Below, piece by piece: positions 24,407 through 32,631 of a stretch of 64,000 nucleotides of DNA. Position 1 is the first letter of the stretch. Every line of letters begins with the position of its first letter. The translations under genes were made by a program, and so were the position numbers. The notes beneath the pieces are model-generated. The model ran no database searches. It was not told the origin of the DNA and saw only the letters and a program-made list of their open reading frames with translations. Source of the DNA: UBA11957 sp963603285 (GTDB lineage: Bacteria > Bacillota > Clostridia > Lachnospirales > Lachnospiraceae); NCBI GenBank assembly GCA_963603285.1, contig CAVCMG010000014.1, positions 1-64,000 of the forward strand, given 5' to 3'.

Positions 24407-26668
24407 ATGGCAAAAAGACCACTTTGTGTGATCTGCAGCTGTTTTATCCTGCTCATGCTGTTTATGGGACAGACCGGGGCAGCGGCTTCACTGACAAAGC
24501 AGCTGCCCGCGGATACTGTGCAGGCCATAGAAAAGGCCGGATCCGGGCGGATCTACGGACAGATCTACCGGATGCAGACGCAGGAAAAGGGCTGTACGAT
24601 CTATCTGAAAAATACAATTCTTCTGGTTCATTCGAACCGCTATATTCTGAACAACAGTAAAATTACATACGATGCGGATCCGGAGGTCGTGATCGGGGAC
24701 AGTGTGATGGTGACCGGAAAGCTGTCTTTAGCAGAACCGGCGGGGAATCCCGGTCAGTTTGATGCCGCCGCCTACGATGCTGCCCGGCATATTTCGGTGC
24801 GGATGCGGGCCAGGACGCTGACGGTGACAAAGAAAGGGCTGTCTGTCGTACCGGAAATGGCAAGGCGGCTCAGAAACCGCATCTGTGCACAGATTGACAG
24901 GGTACTTTTGCCCTCAGAAGCCGGTGTTTTAAAGACCATGCTGCTGGGGGACAAAAGGGATCTGGAAACAGAGGTGCGCCAGCTGTACCAGAAAAACGGG
25001 ATCTCCCATATTCTGGCGATTTCCGGTCTGCATATTTCGGTGCTGGGTGTGGGACTGTACAGATTGCTGAGAAAAAGGCTCATGATAAAACCGGCGGCTG
25101 CAATTTCCGGCAGCTTCCTATTTTTCTATTTGATTCTGACGGATTTTCCGGTGTCGGCACAGCGGGCTGTATATATGTTCTGGCTGCGGCTGGGCGCTGA
25201 GGTGACGGGGCGGACCTACGATGAGCCGACGGCGATCGCTGTGTCGGCACTTGCGATCCTCTGCCAGAATCCGCTGTACGGTAAAGACAGCAGTTTCCTG
25301 TTGTCCTTTGGCGCGGCCTGCGCGGTATGCCTGCTGAAACGGGCAGGTGTCAGCAGCCGGTGGTTTAGCCTGTGGCTCTGGCTTTGTATGCTGCCGTTGA
25401 CACTGGCGTTTTATTATGAGGTATCCTTCAGCGGACTTTTCTTAAATCTGCTGGTGCTGAAGCCTTTGAGCGCCGTTTTGTTTCTGGGGCTTCTCGGGGG
25501 GATTCTTGGCAGCATGCTGCCGGTTCTGGGGACGCTGTTTCTGACACCGGTAGAAGTGTTATTGAAGGGCTATCTACTGTTATGTAAGGGCTGCGCCCGG
25601 CTGCCGTTTTGCAGTGTGATCCTTGGAAAGCCTGCGCTGTGGCAGATCGTTCTGTACAGTCTTTTGCTTACCGGCTGGCTGCTGTACCGGAAAAAACAGA
25701 GACAGAAAGGACAGCAAAAGGCGAAGAAACAGAAAAGGCAAAACAAGGGAAGCGGAAAAGAAAAACAGGGGATATCAGCCGGAAACTGGAAGGAAGCCTG
25801 TAAGACGGTGCCGGTCTGTCTGGCGCTGGCGGCCATGCTGGTGTTCAGGCTGCCTGCGCCGGTTTCGGTAACCATGCTGGATGTAGGGCAGGGCGACGGA
25901 CTGGTGATCCGGCAGGGATACCGGGCCGTGCTGGTGGATGGCGGCAGTACCACGGTGACAAAGGTGGGCAGATACAGGATCGTGCCGTATCTGAAATACA
26001 ATGGCATACGCCGGATCGAGAGAATATTTCTCACACATCCGGATACGGATCATATGAACGGGCTGGAGGAACTGCTGGAAATGATCGAAAGCCGGGAGCT
26101 TGGCATGACGGTCGGCGGGATCATCGCACCGGCATGGCTGAAGGAAACATCCGGAAATGTGCGCCTGTTCCAGCTGGCTGAGACGTTACATATTCAAGTG
26201 ACATGGGCCGGGCGGGGGCAGCAGTATGCGTTTGGCAGGATACAGTTTCGGATCATGCATCCCGGGCAGTCGGACAGCATCCCGTCGGACGCTAATGCCG
26301 GATCGCTGACATTTCTGATGGAAACGCAGGACTTTCGGATGCTGTTTACCGGCGATCTGGCGGGCGAGGGCGAAGAGGCTGTCTGCCGGGAGCAGCAGAT
26401 CGCCTGCGATATCCTGAAGGTGGCGCATCATGGCTCAAAGTATTCGTCCACAGAGGCGTTTTTGCAGCGGACCGGGGCAAAGGCAGCCCTGATCTCTGTG
26501 GGTCGGGGAAATACCTACGGACATCCGGCAAAGGAAACCCTGGAGCGTCTGCAGGATGCAAAGATCCAGAGCTTTACGACAGAGGACTGTGGGGCGCTGA
26601 CTGTGGCTGCCCGGAAGGGAACGACAGGGATCGAAGGCTACCGGTGTCTGCAGAGGCGGGATCCGTGA
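24407..26668 (+). CDS. comEC: DNA uptake channel ComEC/Rec2
   Basis: Inner-membrane channel that takes single-stranded DNA into the cytoplasm. The 753-residue protein has an N-terminal DUF4131-like region, a multi-spanning competence domain (about 160-470, with LLGDKRDLETEVRQLYQKNG and ILAISGLHISVLG) and a basic cytoplasmic loop. The C-terminal metallo-beta-lactamase domain (about 485-740) has the metal motifs TMLDVGQGDG, HPDTDHMNG and VAHHGSKYS. All key histidines and aspartates of the MBL domain are present, consistent with nuclease activity on the non-transported strand. Last gene of the comEA run. Confidence 0.95.
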   Translation: MAKRPLCVICSCFILLMLFMGQTGAAASLTKQLPADTVQAIEKAGSGRIYGQIYRMQTQEKGCTIYLKNTILLVHSNRYILNNSKITYDADPEVVIGDSVMVTGKLSLAEPAGNPGQFDAAAYDAARHISVRMRARTLTVTKKGLSVVPEMARRLRNRICAQIDRVLLPSEAGVLKTMLLGDKRDLETEVRQLYQKNGISHILAISGLHISVLGVGLYRLLRKRLMIKPAAAISGSFLFFYLILTDFPVSAQRAVYMFWLRLGAEVTGRTYDEPTAIAVSALAILCQNPLYGKDSSFLLSFGAACAVCLLKRAGVSSRWFSLWLWLCMLPLTLAFYYEVSFSGLFLNLLVLKPLSAVLFLGLLGGILGSMLPVLGTLFLTPVEVLLKGYLLLCKGCARLPFCSVILGKPALWQIVLYSLLLTGWLLYRKKQRQKGQQKAKKQKRQNKGSGKEKQGISAGNWKEACKTVPVCLALAAMLVFRLPAPVSVTMLDVGQGDGLVIRQGYRAVLVDGGSTTVTKVGRYRIVPYLKYNGIRRIERIFLTHPDTDHMNGLEELLEMIESRELGMTVGGIIAPAWLKETSGNVRLFQLAETLHIQVTWAGRGQQYAFGRIQFRIMHPGQSDSIPSDANAGSLTFLMETQDFRMLFTGDLAGEGEEAVCREQQIACDILKVAHHGSKYSSTEAFLQRTGAKAALISVGRGNTYGHPAKETLERLQDAKIQSFTTEDCGALTVAARKGTTGIEGYRCLQRRDP

Positions 26669-26670
26669 AA

Positions 26671-26710
26671 GGTCTTTTGCGTTGACAAAAGACCGGAAAA
26701 CAGGTATCGT
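26671..26710 (+). promoter_or_regulatory. Inverted repeat and promoter upstream of holA
   Basis: A perfect 9-bp inverted repeat GGTCTTTTG (26671-26679) / CAAAAGACC (26686-26694) overlaps a consensus -35 TTGACA (26682-26687). A 17-bp spacer and TATCGT (26705-26710) complete a candidate promoter. The repeat could end comEC transcription or act as an operator; there is no T run. Confidence 0.5.
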
Positions 26711-26731
26711 AGACAGGAAAAGGAGGACGCG

Positions 26732-27724
26732 ATGAAGGATCTGCAGAATGATATCAAAACAGGCAGCTGGCAGCGGGTATATCTGCTGTTTGGCGAGGAG
26801 GATTATCTGCGGCAGCAGTACAGAGACCGGCTGTTAAAGGCGCTTTGTCCGGAGGAGGACACGATGAATTTTACACGGTTTTCCGGCAAGGACGTCAATC
26901 CGGCCGAGGTGATCGACCTGGCGGAGACGATGCCTTTTTTTGCGGAGCGTCGTGTGATCTATCTGGAGGATACGGGATTTTTCAAAAATAAATGTGAGAA
27001 GCTGCCGGAATATCTGGCAGAGCTGCCGGAGTATCTGGTCATGGTCTTTGTGGAACGGGAAGTGGACAAGCGAAACCGTATGTACAAGGCCGTGACAAAG
27101 AACGGCCGGGCGGTTGAGTTTAAGCGGCAGACGGAAAGTACGCTGCTGCGCTGGGCGGCCGGTCAGCTGAAAAAGGCGGGTAAAAAGATCACGCAGGACG
27201 ATATGGAGCTGTTTCTGGGACGTACGGGAACGGATATGTTCCATATTCAGACGGAGCTGGACAAGCTGATCGCGTACTGTGCGGATGAGGAGATCGTGAC
27301 CAGGGAGGCTATCCTTGCGATCACGACGGAGCGGACGGAAAACCAGATCTTTGAGATGGTGCGGGCGATCACGGAACGCCGCCAGAAACGGGCGCTGGAG
27401 CTGTATTATGACTTATTGGCGCTGAAAGAACCGCCGATGCGGATTCTGTTTCTGATCGCCAGACAGTACAATATCCTTTTACAGGTGCGGGAGCTGATGC
27501 AGCAGCATATGAGCACAAACGATATTGCAGGAAAGCTGGGCATCCAGAGCTTTATCGTGCGGAATGCCGTGCCGGTGGCCGGCAAGTATACGACCCGGCA
27601 GCTGCGCAGTGCGCTGGAAACGATGGTAAAGATGGAAGAGGACGTCAAGAGTGGCAGGATCAGCGATGTGCTGAGCGTGGAGTTTCTGATCGTGCGCTAC
27701 AGTACGGCAGCGAAGAGAGCATAA
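26732..27724 (+). CDS. holA: DNA polymerase III delta subunit
   Basis: Clamp-loader subunit that opens the beta sliding clamp. The 330-residue protein starts with the AAA+-like domain (GSWQRVYLLFGEEDYLRQQYRDR; the degenerate P-loop is normal for delta). It then has IYLEDTGFFK and a C-terminal helical collar domain containing PPMRILFLIARQYNILLQ. ATG 26732 follows AAAGGAGG. The comEC-holA-rpsT order is conserved in Firmicutes, with rpsT convergent here. Confidence 0.94.
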   Translation: MKDLQNDIKTGSWQRVYLLFGEEDYLRQQYRDRLLKALCPEEDTMNFTRFSGKDVNPAEVIDLAETMPFFAERRVIYLEDTGFFKNKCEKLPEYLAELPEYLVMVFVEREVDKRNRMYKAVTKNGRAVEFKRQTESTLLRWAAGQLKKAGKKITQDDMELFLGRTGTDMFHIQTELDKLIAYCADEEIVTREAILAITTERTENQIFEMVRAITERRQKRALELYYDLLALKEPPMRILFLIARQYNILLQVRELMQQHMSTNDIAGKLGIQSFIVRNAVPVAGKYTTRQLRSALETMVKMEEDVKSGRISDVLSVEFLIVRYSTAAKRA

Positions 27725-27728
27725 AAAC

Positions 27729-27794
27729 AATCCCCGGTGAAGTGGACCGCCGTCCGTTAGGAGGACAGCGAAAAAGCTTTCTGCCGGGGATTTT
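27729..27794 (+). terminator. Long-stem terminator of holA
   Basis: Perfect 9-bp outer stem AATCCCCGG (27729-27737) / CCGGGGATT (27784-27792) followed by TT. A 46-nt interior contains a second hairpin GTCC/GGAC. It starts 5 bp after the holA stop. Confidence 0.65.
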
Positions 27795-27800
27795 GCTAAT

Positions 27801-27839
27801 AAAAAAACCGCATCACAGACATTTCTGTCAGCGATGCGG
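27801..27839 (-). terminator. Terminator of rpsT
   Basis: On the minus strand a CCGCATC/GATGCGG stem continues into a GACA/TGTC stem and ends in seven T residues, 16 bp past the rpsT stop. Confidence 0.88.
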
Positions 27840-27854
27840 CTTTAGCTTCAAATC

Positions 27855-28118
27855 TTATTTCATTGCTGCAACCATCTTGCTCAGACGGGAAACCTTGCGG
27901 GCAACGTTGTTTTTGTGGTAAACGCCCTTTGTACCAGCTTTCTCGATAGTGGAGATGGAAGCTTTCAGTGTAGCCTCTGCAGCAGCCTTGTCACCAGCTT
28001 TAACAGCAGCTTCTACTTTCTTGATGGCTGTCTTAACAGCGGAACGGATAGCTTTATTCTTTTCAGCGTAAGCGCGGCTTACAAGTACTCTTTTTTTTGC
28101 GGATTTAATGTTTGCCAT
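27855..28118 (-). CDS. rpsT: 30S ribosomal protein S20
   Basis: An 87-residue, Lys/Ala-rich helical protein of the small subunit that binds 16S rRNA early in assembly. It starts MANIKSAKKRVLVSRAYAEK and contains the conserved ALKASISTIEKAGTKG-type region and a C-terminal KMVAAMK tail. ATG at 28118 is preceded by TTGGAGGAATT. It has its own strong promoter and terminator and is convergent with holA. Confidence 0.97.
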   Translation of the reverse strand: MANIKSAKKRVLVSRAYAEKNKAIRSAVKTAIKKVEAAVKAGDKAAAEATLKASISTIEKAGTKGVYHKNNVARKVSRLSKMVAAMK

Positions 28119-28213
28119 AATGTAATTCCTCCAAATGGATATCTATGATTTCGTATATAGTTTTGTCTCAGATCACAGCAGCCGACACGAATCTGCTGTA
28201 AACATACTCTTGT

Positions 28214-28242
28214 ATTCTATAGAAGACTTCTCGTTTTGTCAA
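28214..28242 (-). promoter_or_regulatory. rpsT promoter
   Basis: On the minus strand: perfect -35 TTGACA (28242-28237), 17-bp spacer, -10 TAGAAT (28219-28214), giving a leader of roughly 90 nt. Confidence 0.85.
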
Positions 28243-28374
28243 TACATAATTTCACAAAAAAAGCAAAAAATAAAAGAAACAAAAATGCCGGAGTCCGTGT
28301 GATACAAGCGCTTTTGAAAGAAAACGGCGGGAAAGCAAAACGGCCGGGCCGGCAGGAAAAGAAGAGGACAATCT

Positions 28375-29250
28375 ATGGAAATGACAGCAGAGATCCGTAC
28401 AGATCTGGCACTGGAAAGCCAGGAGAGCGTGCAGGGAGCACGGGCGTCGATCCCGGGTGTTAAGATCCGGAAAAAAAGTGTGCCGCTGGGGCGTGTGCAG
28501 ACCACCGTTGTAAAAATCACCAGCCGTGAAGGGGAAAAACAGCTGGGAAAACCCAAGGGAACCTATATCACGATGGAGATCCCGGATCCCGATCCGGCAG
28601 ATGAGGAAATCTATCACGAGATCACGCAGGAGCTGTGCCGGTATCTTCTGCGGCTGTTTCGAAAATACAAACCGGCATCCGTGCTGGTCGTGGGACTGGG
28701 TAACCGGGATATCACGCCGGATGCACTGGGGCCGCGGGTCGTGCATCAGCTGAAGGTTTCCCGGCATATTGCGATGCAGTTCGGGCGGCATATGGTGCCG
28801 GGCGGTGGCAGCTGTGTACTCAGCAGTCTGGCACCGGGCGTGATGGGGCAGACCGGAATGGAAACGCTGGAGATCATCCGGGGCGTTACCGAGCAGACGG
28901 CGCCGGATCTGATCCTTGCGATTGATGCGCTGGCAGCCAGAAGCCTGAAAAGGCTGAACAGCACGATCCAGCTGACGGATACGGGGATCAGTCCGGGTTC
29001 CGGTGTGTTCAATGACCGGTTAGGCTTAAACAGGGAGACACTTGGCGTGACGGTGATCGGCATCGGAATCCCCACGGTCGTAGATGCGGCGACGATCGTA
29101 GCGGAGGCGCTGGGGCAGTCGGATACGGAGGGGTTCGGGAAACTGCGGGAAATGTTTGTAACCCCGAAGGATGTGGATGAGACCTTAAAGATGCTCAGTA
29201 AGACGGTGGCACGGGCAATCAATCTGGCGGTGGAGGAATACGCCGTCTGA
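28375..29250 (+). CDS. gpr: Spore germination protease GPR
   Basis: Atypical aspartic protease, made as a zymogen during sporulation, that degrades small acid-soluble spore proteins at germination. The 291-residue protein has the N-terminal EIRTDLALE segment, which resembles the SASP cleavage consensus and contains the autoprocessing site. GLGNRDITPDALGP and the core segments IDALAARSLKRLNSTIQLTD and GSGVFNDR follow. It is shorter than the roughly 370-residue Bacillus enzyme, as in many Clostridia. ATG 28375 follows AAGAGGA. spoIIP lies 42 bp downstream, supporting an endospore former. Confidence 0.95.
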   Translation: MEMTAEIRTDLALESQESVQGARASIPGVKIRKKSVPLGRVQTTVVKITSREGEKQLGKPKGTYITMEIPDPDPADEEIYHEITQELCRYLLRLFRKYKPASVLVVGLGNRDITPDALGPRVVHQLKVSRHIAMQFGRHMVPGGGSCVLSSLAPGVMGQTGMETLEIIRGVTEQTAPDLILAIDALAARSLKRLNSTIQLTDTGISPGSGVFNDRLGLNRETLGVTVIGIGIPTVVDAATIVAEALGQSDTEGFGKLREMFVTPKDVDETLKMLSKTVARAINLAVEEYAV

Positions 29251-29292
29251 AGAGTCATATACTGTACGGAGGAAAGAAAAAGGACAGGCCGG

Positions 29293-30741
29293 ATGGCAGA
29301 TCAGGAGAAAAAGGCACAGTGGATCATGCGGCTGACGGTCTGTCTGTGTGGAATTCTGATACTGGGAAAAGCCGGACAGGCGAGGCTGGCAGGCTATGCA
29401 AAGCCGGAACACTATATGCTGCATGAGGCGGTGGCTCTGCTGGCGGAGGGGGGACAGCAGCTTTTTTTACCGGCGGTGACCGCAGGACAGGAGCCGTCGT
29501 CCCTTTCAGAGGCTGCGATGGAGCAGATGGCGGCATTTTTTGGGTGGAACAGCGATGCCACACAGAGCGTCTATGTGGAGGATGAATATACGAGACAGGA
29601 GCTGATCGATGCCGGACGCGGCGGTTCCCTGCAGGCGATCCGGGAGGAAAATAAAAGACAGAGTGGCAACAGGACAGAGGAAGATAAGGCAGACAAAAAG
29701 GAAGAGGCGCAGGAAGACACTGCCGGAGCAGCTTCTGCGGACGGTACAAATACTGCAGAAAATAAGGCACAGCGGGATACGGCAGACAGCGATACGGCAG
29801 CATCGACCGAAGAGACAGGGGCAGCAGAAGAAACACCGGAAAAGGCTGACACGGCAGCTGGAGAGGGCGAAACTCCGGCCGACAGCGGGACGGTACAACC
29901 GGAGGATACAGTGCAATCTCCAGAGGAAGAGACAACAGCAGAAACAGCATCTCTGCCATCCTTTCAACAGCTGGTGCAAAATCAGGAGAAAATGTCTCCC
30001 GACAAGCTGCTCCGTCAGTTTTTTGTGGTCGATCCGGTGACAAAGATCGATGAGGGCCTTTTATCCTATGACGTACTGACCGGTACGGATCTCCGGCTTT
30101 CCAGTGGACAGGAGGGCGTGCAGATCGTGATCTACCATACCCATTCACAGGAAACCTTTGCAGACTCGGTGAAAGCAGAGCCGGAGACAACGATCGTGGG
30201 TGTGGGCACGGTACTCGAAAAAGAACTGACAAAGAAGGGCTACCGGGTACTGCATCTGACGGACACCTTTGATGTGGTAGGACAGACGATCGACCGCAAC
30301 AAGGCATACACAAATGCGAGAAAAAAGCTCAAAGAAGTGCTGGCAGAGAATCCGTCCGTGCAGGTACTACTCGATATCCACCGGGACGGCGTGCCAGAGA
30401 ATAAGCGTCTGGTCACGACGGTGAATGGACGGCCGACAGCCCAGATCATGTTTTTCAACGGACTGAGCCGGAAAAAGAGTAGTGGCGTGCTGGAGGGCCT
30501 TGCCAATCCGTATCTGCAGGAAAATCTGGCATTTTCCTACCAGACAGAGTATCTGTGCGATCTGTGGTATCCCGGCTTCAGCCGGTGTATTTATCTGAAA
30601 GCATACCGGTACAATCTGGATCTTCTGCCCAGGTCGATGTTAGTAGAGGTGGGGGCCCAGACGAATACCGTGGAGGAAGCCAAAAATGCCATGTACCCGC
30701 TGGCAGATGTGCTGTACAAACTGCTGCAAGGAACTTCATGA
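29293..30741 (+). CDS. spoIIP: Stage II sporulation protein P (peptidoglycan hydrolase)
   Basis: Membrane-anchored amidase/endopeptidase that, with SpoIID and SpoIIM, thins septal peptidoglycan to drive engulfment. The 482-residue protein has an N-terminal membrane helix (about 15-32) and a very acidic Glu/Thr/Ala-rich linker of about 110 residues (about 115-225). The catalytic SpoIIP domain has YHTHSQETF (zinc-binding His) and LDIHRDGV. The catalytic residues are present. The linker is much longer and more repetitive than the Bacillus protein and is probably disordered. A sporulation promoter was not clearly found. Confidence 0.94.
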   Translation: MADQEKKAQWIMRLTVCLCGILILGKAGQARLAGYAKPEHYMLHEAVALLAEGGQQLFLPAVTAGQEPSSLSEAAMEQMAAFFGWNSDATQSVYVEDEYTRQELIDAGRGGSLQAIREENKRQSGNRTEEDKADKKEEAQEDTAGAASADGTNTAENKAQRDTADSDTAASTEETGAAEETPEKADTAAGEGETPADSGTVQPEDTVQSPEEETTAETASLPSFQQLVQNQEKMSPDKLLRQFFVVDPVTKIDEGLLSYDVLTGTDLRLSSGQEGVQIVIYHTHSQETFADSVKAEPETTIVGVGTVLEKELTKKGYRVLHLTDTFDVVGQTIDRNKAYTNARKKLKEVLAENPSVQVLLDIHRDGVPENKRLVTTVNGRPTAQIMFFNGLSRKKSSGVLEGLANPYLQENLAFSYQTEYLCDLWYPGFSRCIYLKAYRYNLDLLPRSMLVEVGAQTNTVEEAKNAMYPLADVLYKLLQGTS

Positions 30742-30766
30742 CAAGCGGCCACAGGTGTGTTATACT
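30738..30766 (+). promoter_or_regulatory. lepA promoter
   Basis: ATGACA (30738-30743), 17-bp spacer, TATACT (30761-30766). The -10 lies in the left arm of a perfect 10-bp inverted repeat GTTATACTAT (30759-30768) / ATAGTATAAC (30791-30800), whose right arm touches the lepA ribosome site. Confidence 0.6.
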
Positions 30767-30814
30767 ATAACGGAATACGTTTAAACGACAATAGTATAAC
30801 AGGAGGTCATACTT

Positions 30815-32629
30815 TTGGCAGACATTCAACAGAAGAATATCAGAAATTTTTGTATTATCGCCCATATCGACCACGGTAAATCGACGCTGGCCGATAGAAT
30901 TATAGAAAAAACAGGCTTACTGACGGAGCGGGAGATGCAGGCTCAGGTGCTGGATAATATGGATCTGGAGAGGGAGCGCGGTATCACGATCAAGGCGCAG
31001 ACCGTCCGTACCATTTACAAGGCTAACGACGGCGAAGAGTATATCTTCAATCTGATCGATACCCCCGGCCATGTCGATTTCAATTACGAGGTATCCCGAA
31101 GCCTTGCCGCCTGTGACGGTGCCGTGCTGGTCGTGGATGCGGCACAGGGTATTGAGGCCCAGACGCTGGCCAATGTGTATCTGGCGCTCGATCATGATCT
31201 GGACGTTTTTCCGGTCATCAACAAGATCGATCTGCCCAGTGCCGATCCGGAGCGCGTTGTGGAGGAGATCGAGGATGTGATCGGTATCGAGGCCCAGGAT
31301 GCCCCGCGTATCTCCGCCAAGAATGGTATCAATATCGATCAGGTTCTGGAGCAGATCGTTGAAAAGATCCCGGCCCCGACTGGCGATCCGGAGGCACCGC
31401 TGCAGGCGCTGATCTTTGACTCTTTATACGATCCCTACAAGGGTGTTATCATCTTCTGCCGTATCAAGGAAGGTACGGTAAAGCGCGGTACACCGATCCG
31501 CATGATGGCGACGGGAGCCGTTGCCGATGTTGTCGAGGTCGGCTATTTTGGCGCCGGACAGTTTATCCCCTGCGATGAGCTTTCCGCCGGTATGGTCGGC
31601 TATATCACCGGCAGTATCAAAAATGTCAGCGATACCCGTGTGGGTGATACCGTGACAAACCGCGAGAATCCGTGCGCCCAGCCGTTGCCGGGCTATAAGA
31701 AGGTCAATCCGATGGTCTACTGCGGTCTGTACCCGGCAGACAGTTCAAAATATCCGGATCTTCGTGATGCCCTCGAAAAGCTGCAGTTAAATGATGCGTC
31801 CCTGTCCTTTGAGCCGGAGACCTCTCTGGCGCTGGGCTTTGGCTTCCGCTGTGGCTTCCTCGGCCTTCTGCATCTGGAGATCATCCAGGAGCGTCTGGAA
31901 AGAGAATACAATCTGGATCTGGTGACGACGGCTCCGGGCGTTATCTACCATGTCCACAAGACCAATGGCGAAATGATCGAGCTGACCAACCCGTCCAATC
32001 TGCCGGATCCCTCCGAGATCGAATATATGGAGGAGCCGATGGTTAAGGCGGAGATCATGGTGACCACCGATTATATCGGCCCGATCATGGATCTGTGCCA
32101 GGAACGGCGCGGCGAATATCAGGGCATGGAATATATGGAGACAACCCGTGCGCTGTTAACCTACCATCTGCCGTTAAATGAGATCATCTATGATTTCTTT
32201 GATGCCCTGAAATCCCGTTCCCGCGGGTATGCGTCCTTTGACTATGAGCTTCTGGGCTACCAGCAGAGCAATCTGGTCAAGCTGGATATTCTGATCAACC
32301 GGGAGCAGGTGGATGCCCTGTCCTTTATCGTGTTTGCGGATTCGGCATACGAGCGTGGCAGAAAGATGTGCGAGAAGCTCAAGAACGAGATTCCGCGTCA
32401 TCTGTTTGAAATCCCGATCCAGGCGGCGATCGGCGGTAAGGTCATTGCCAGAGAGACGGTCAAGGCGATGCGTAAGGACGTTCTGGCCAAGTGCTACGGC
32501 GGTGATATTTCCCGTAAGAGAAAGCTTCTGGAAAAACAGAAGGAAGGTAAGAAGCGTATGCGCCAGGTCGGCAATGTAGAGATCCCACAGCAGGCGTTTA
32601 TGAGCGTTCTGAAGCTGGACGAAGAATAG
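30815..32629 (+). CDS. lepA: Elongation factor 4 (LepA)
   Basis: Translational GTPase, related to EF-G, that acts on ribosome back-translocation or subunit assembly. The 604-residue protein has AHIDHGKSTL (G1), the effector RGITIKAQT, DTPGHVDF (G3) and NKIDLP (G4). EF-G-like domains follow, then the LepA-specific C-terminal domain ending in KAMRKDVLAKCYGGD and RKRKLLEKQKEGKKRMR. TTG 30815 follows AGGAGG with 8-bp spacing. It is followed 3 bp later by hemW, the usual Firmicute order. Confidence 0.97.
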   Translation: MADIQQKNIRNFCIIAHIDHGKSTLADRIIEKTGLLTEREMQAQVLDNMDLERERGITIKAQTVRTIYKANDGEEYIFNLIDTPGHVDFNYEVSRSLAACDGAVLVVDAAQGIEAQTLANVYLALDHDLDVFPVINKIDLPSADPERVVEEIEDVIGIEAQDAPRISAKNGINIDQVLEQIVEKIPAPTGDPEAPLQALIFDSLYDPYKGVIIFCRIKEGTVKRGTPIRMMATGAVADVVEVGYFGAGQFIPCDELSAGMVGYITGSIKNVSDTRVGDTVTNRENPCAQPLPGYKKVNPMVYCGLYPADSSKYPDLRDALEKLQLNDASLSFEPETSLALGFGFRCGFLGLLHLEIIQERLEREYNLDLVTTAPGVIYHVHKTNGEMIELTNPSNLPDPSEIEYMEEPMVKAEIMVTTDYIGPIMDLCQERRGEYQGMEYMETTRALLTYHLPLNEIIYDFFDALKSRSRGYASFDYELLGYQQSNLVKLDILINREQVDALSFIVFADSAYERGRKMCEKLKNEIPRHLFEIPIQAAIGGKVIARETVKAMRKDVLAKCYGGDISRKRKLLEKQKEGKKRMRQVGNVEIPQQAFMSVLKLDEE

Positions 32630-32631
32630 TT

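Noticed and set aside
29324..30313. 329-codon minus-strand ORF inside spoIIP
   Set aside because: Antisense shadow of a biased, low-complexity coding region; Pro/Ser/His-rich composition, no ribosome site.
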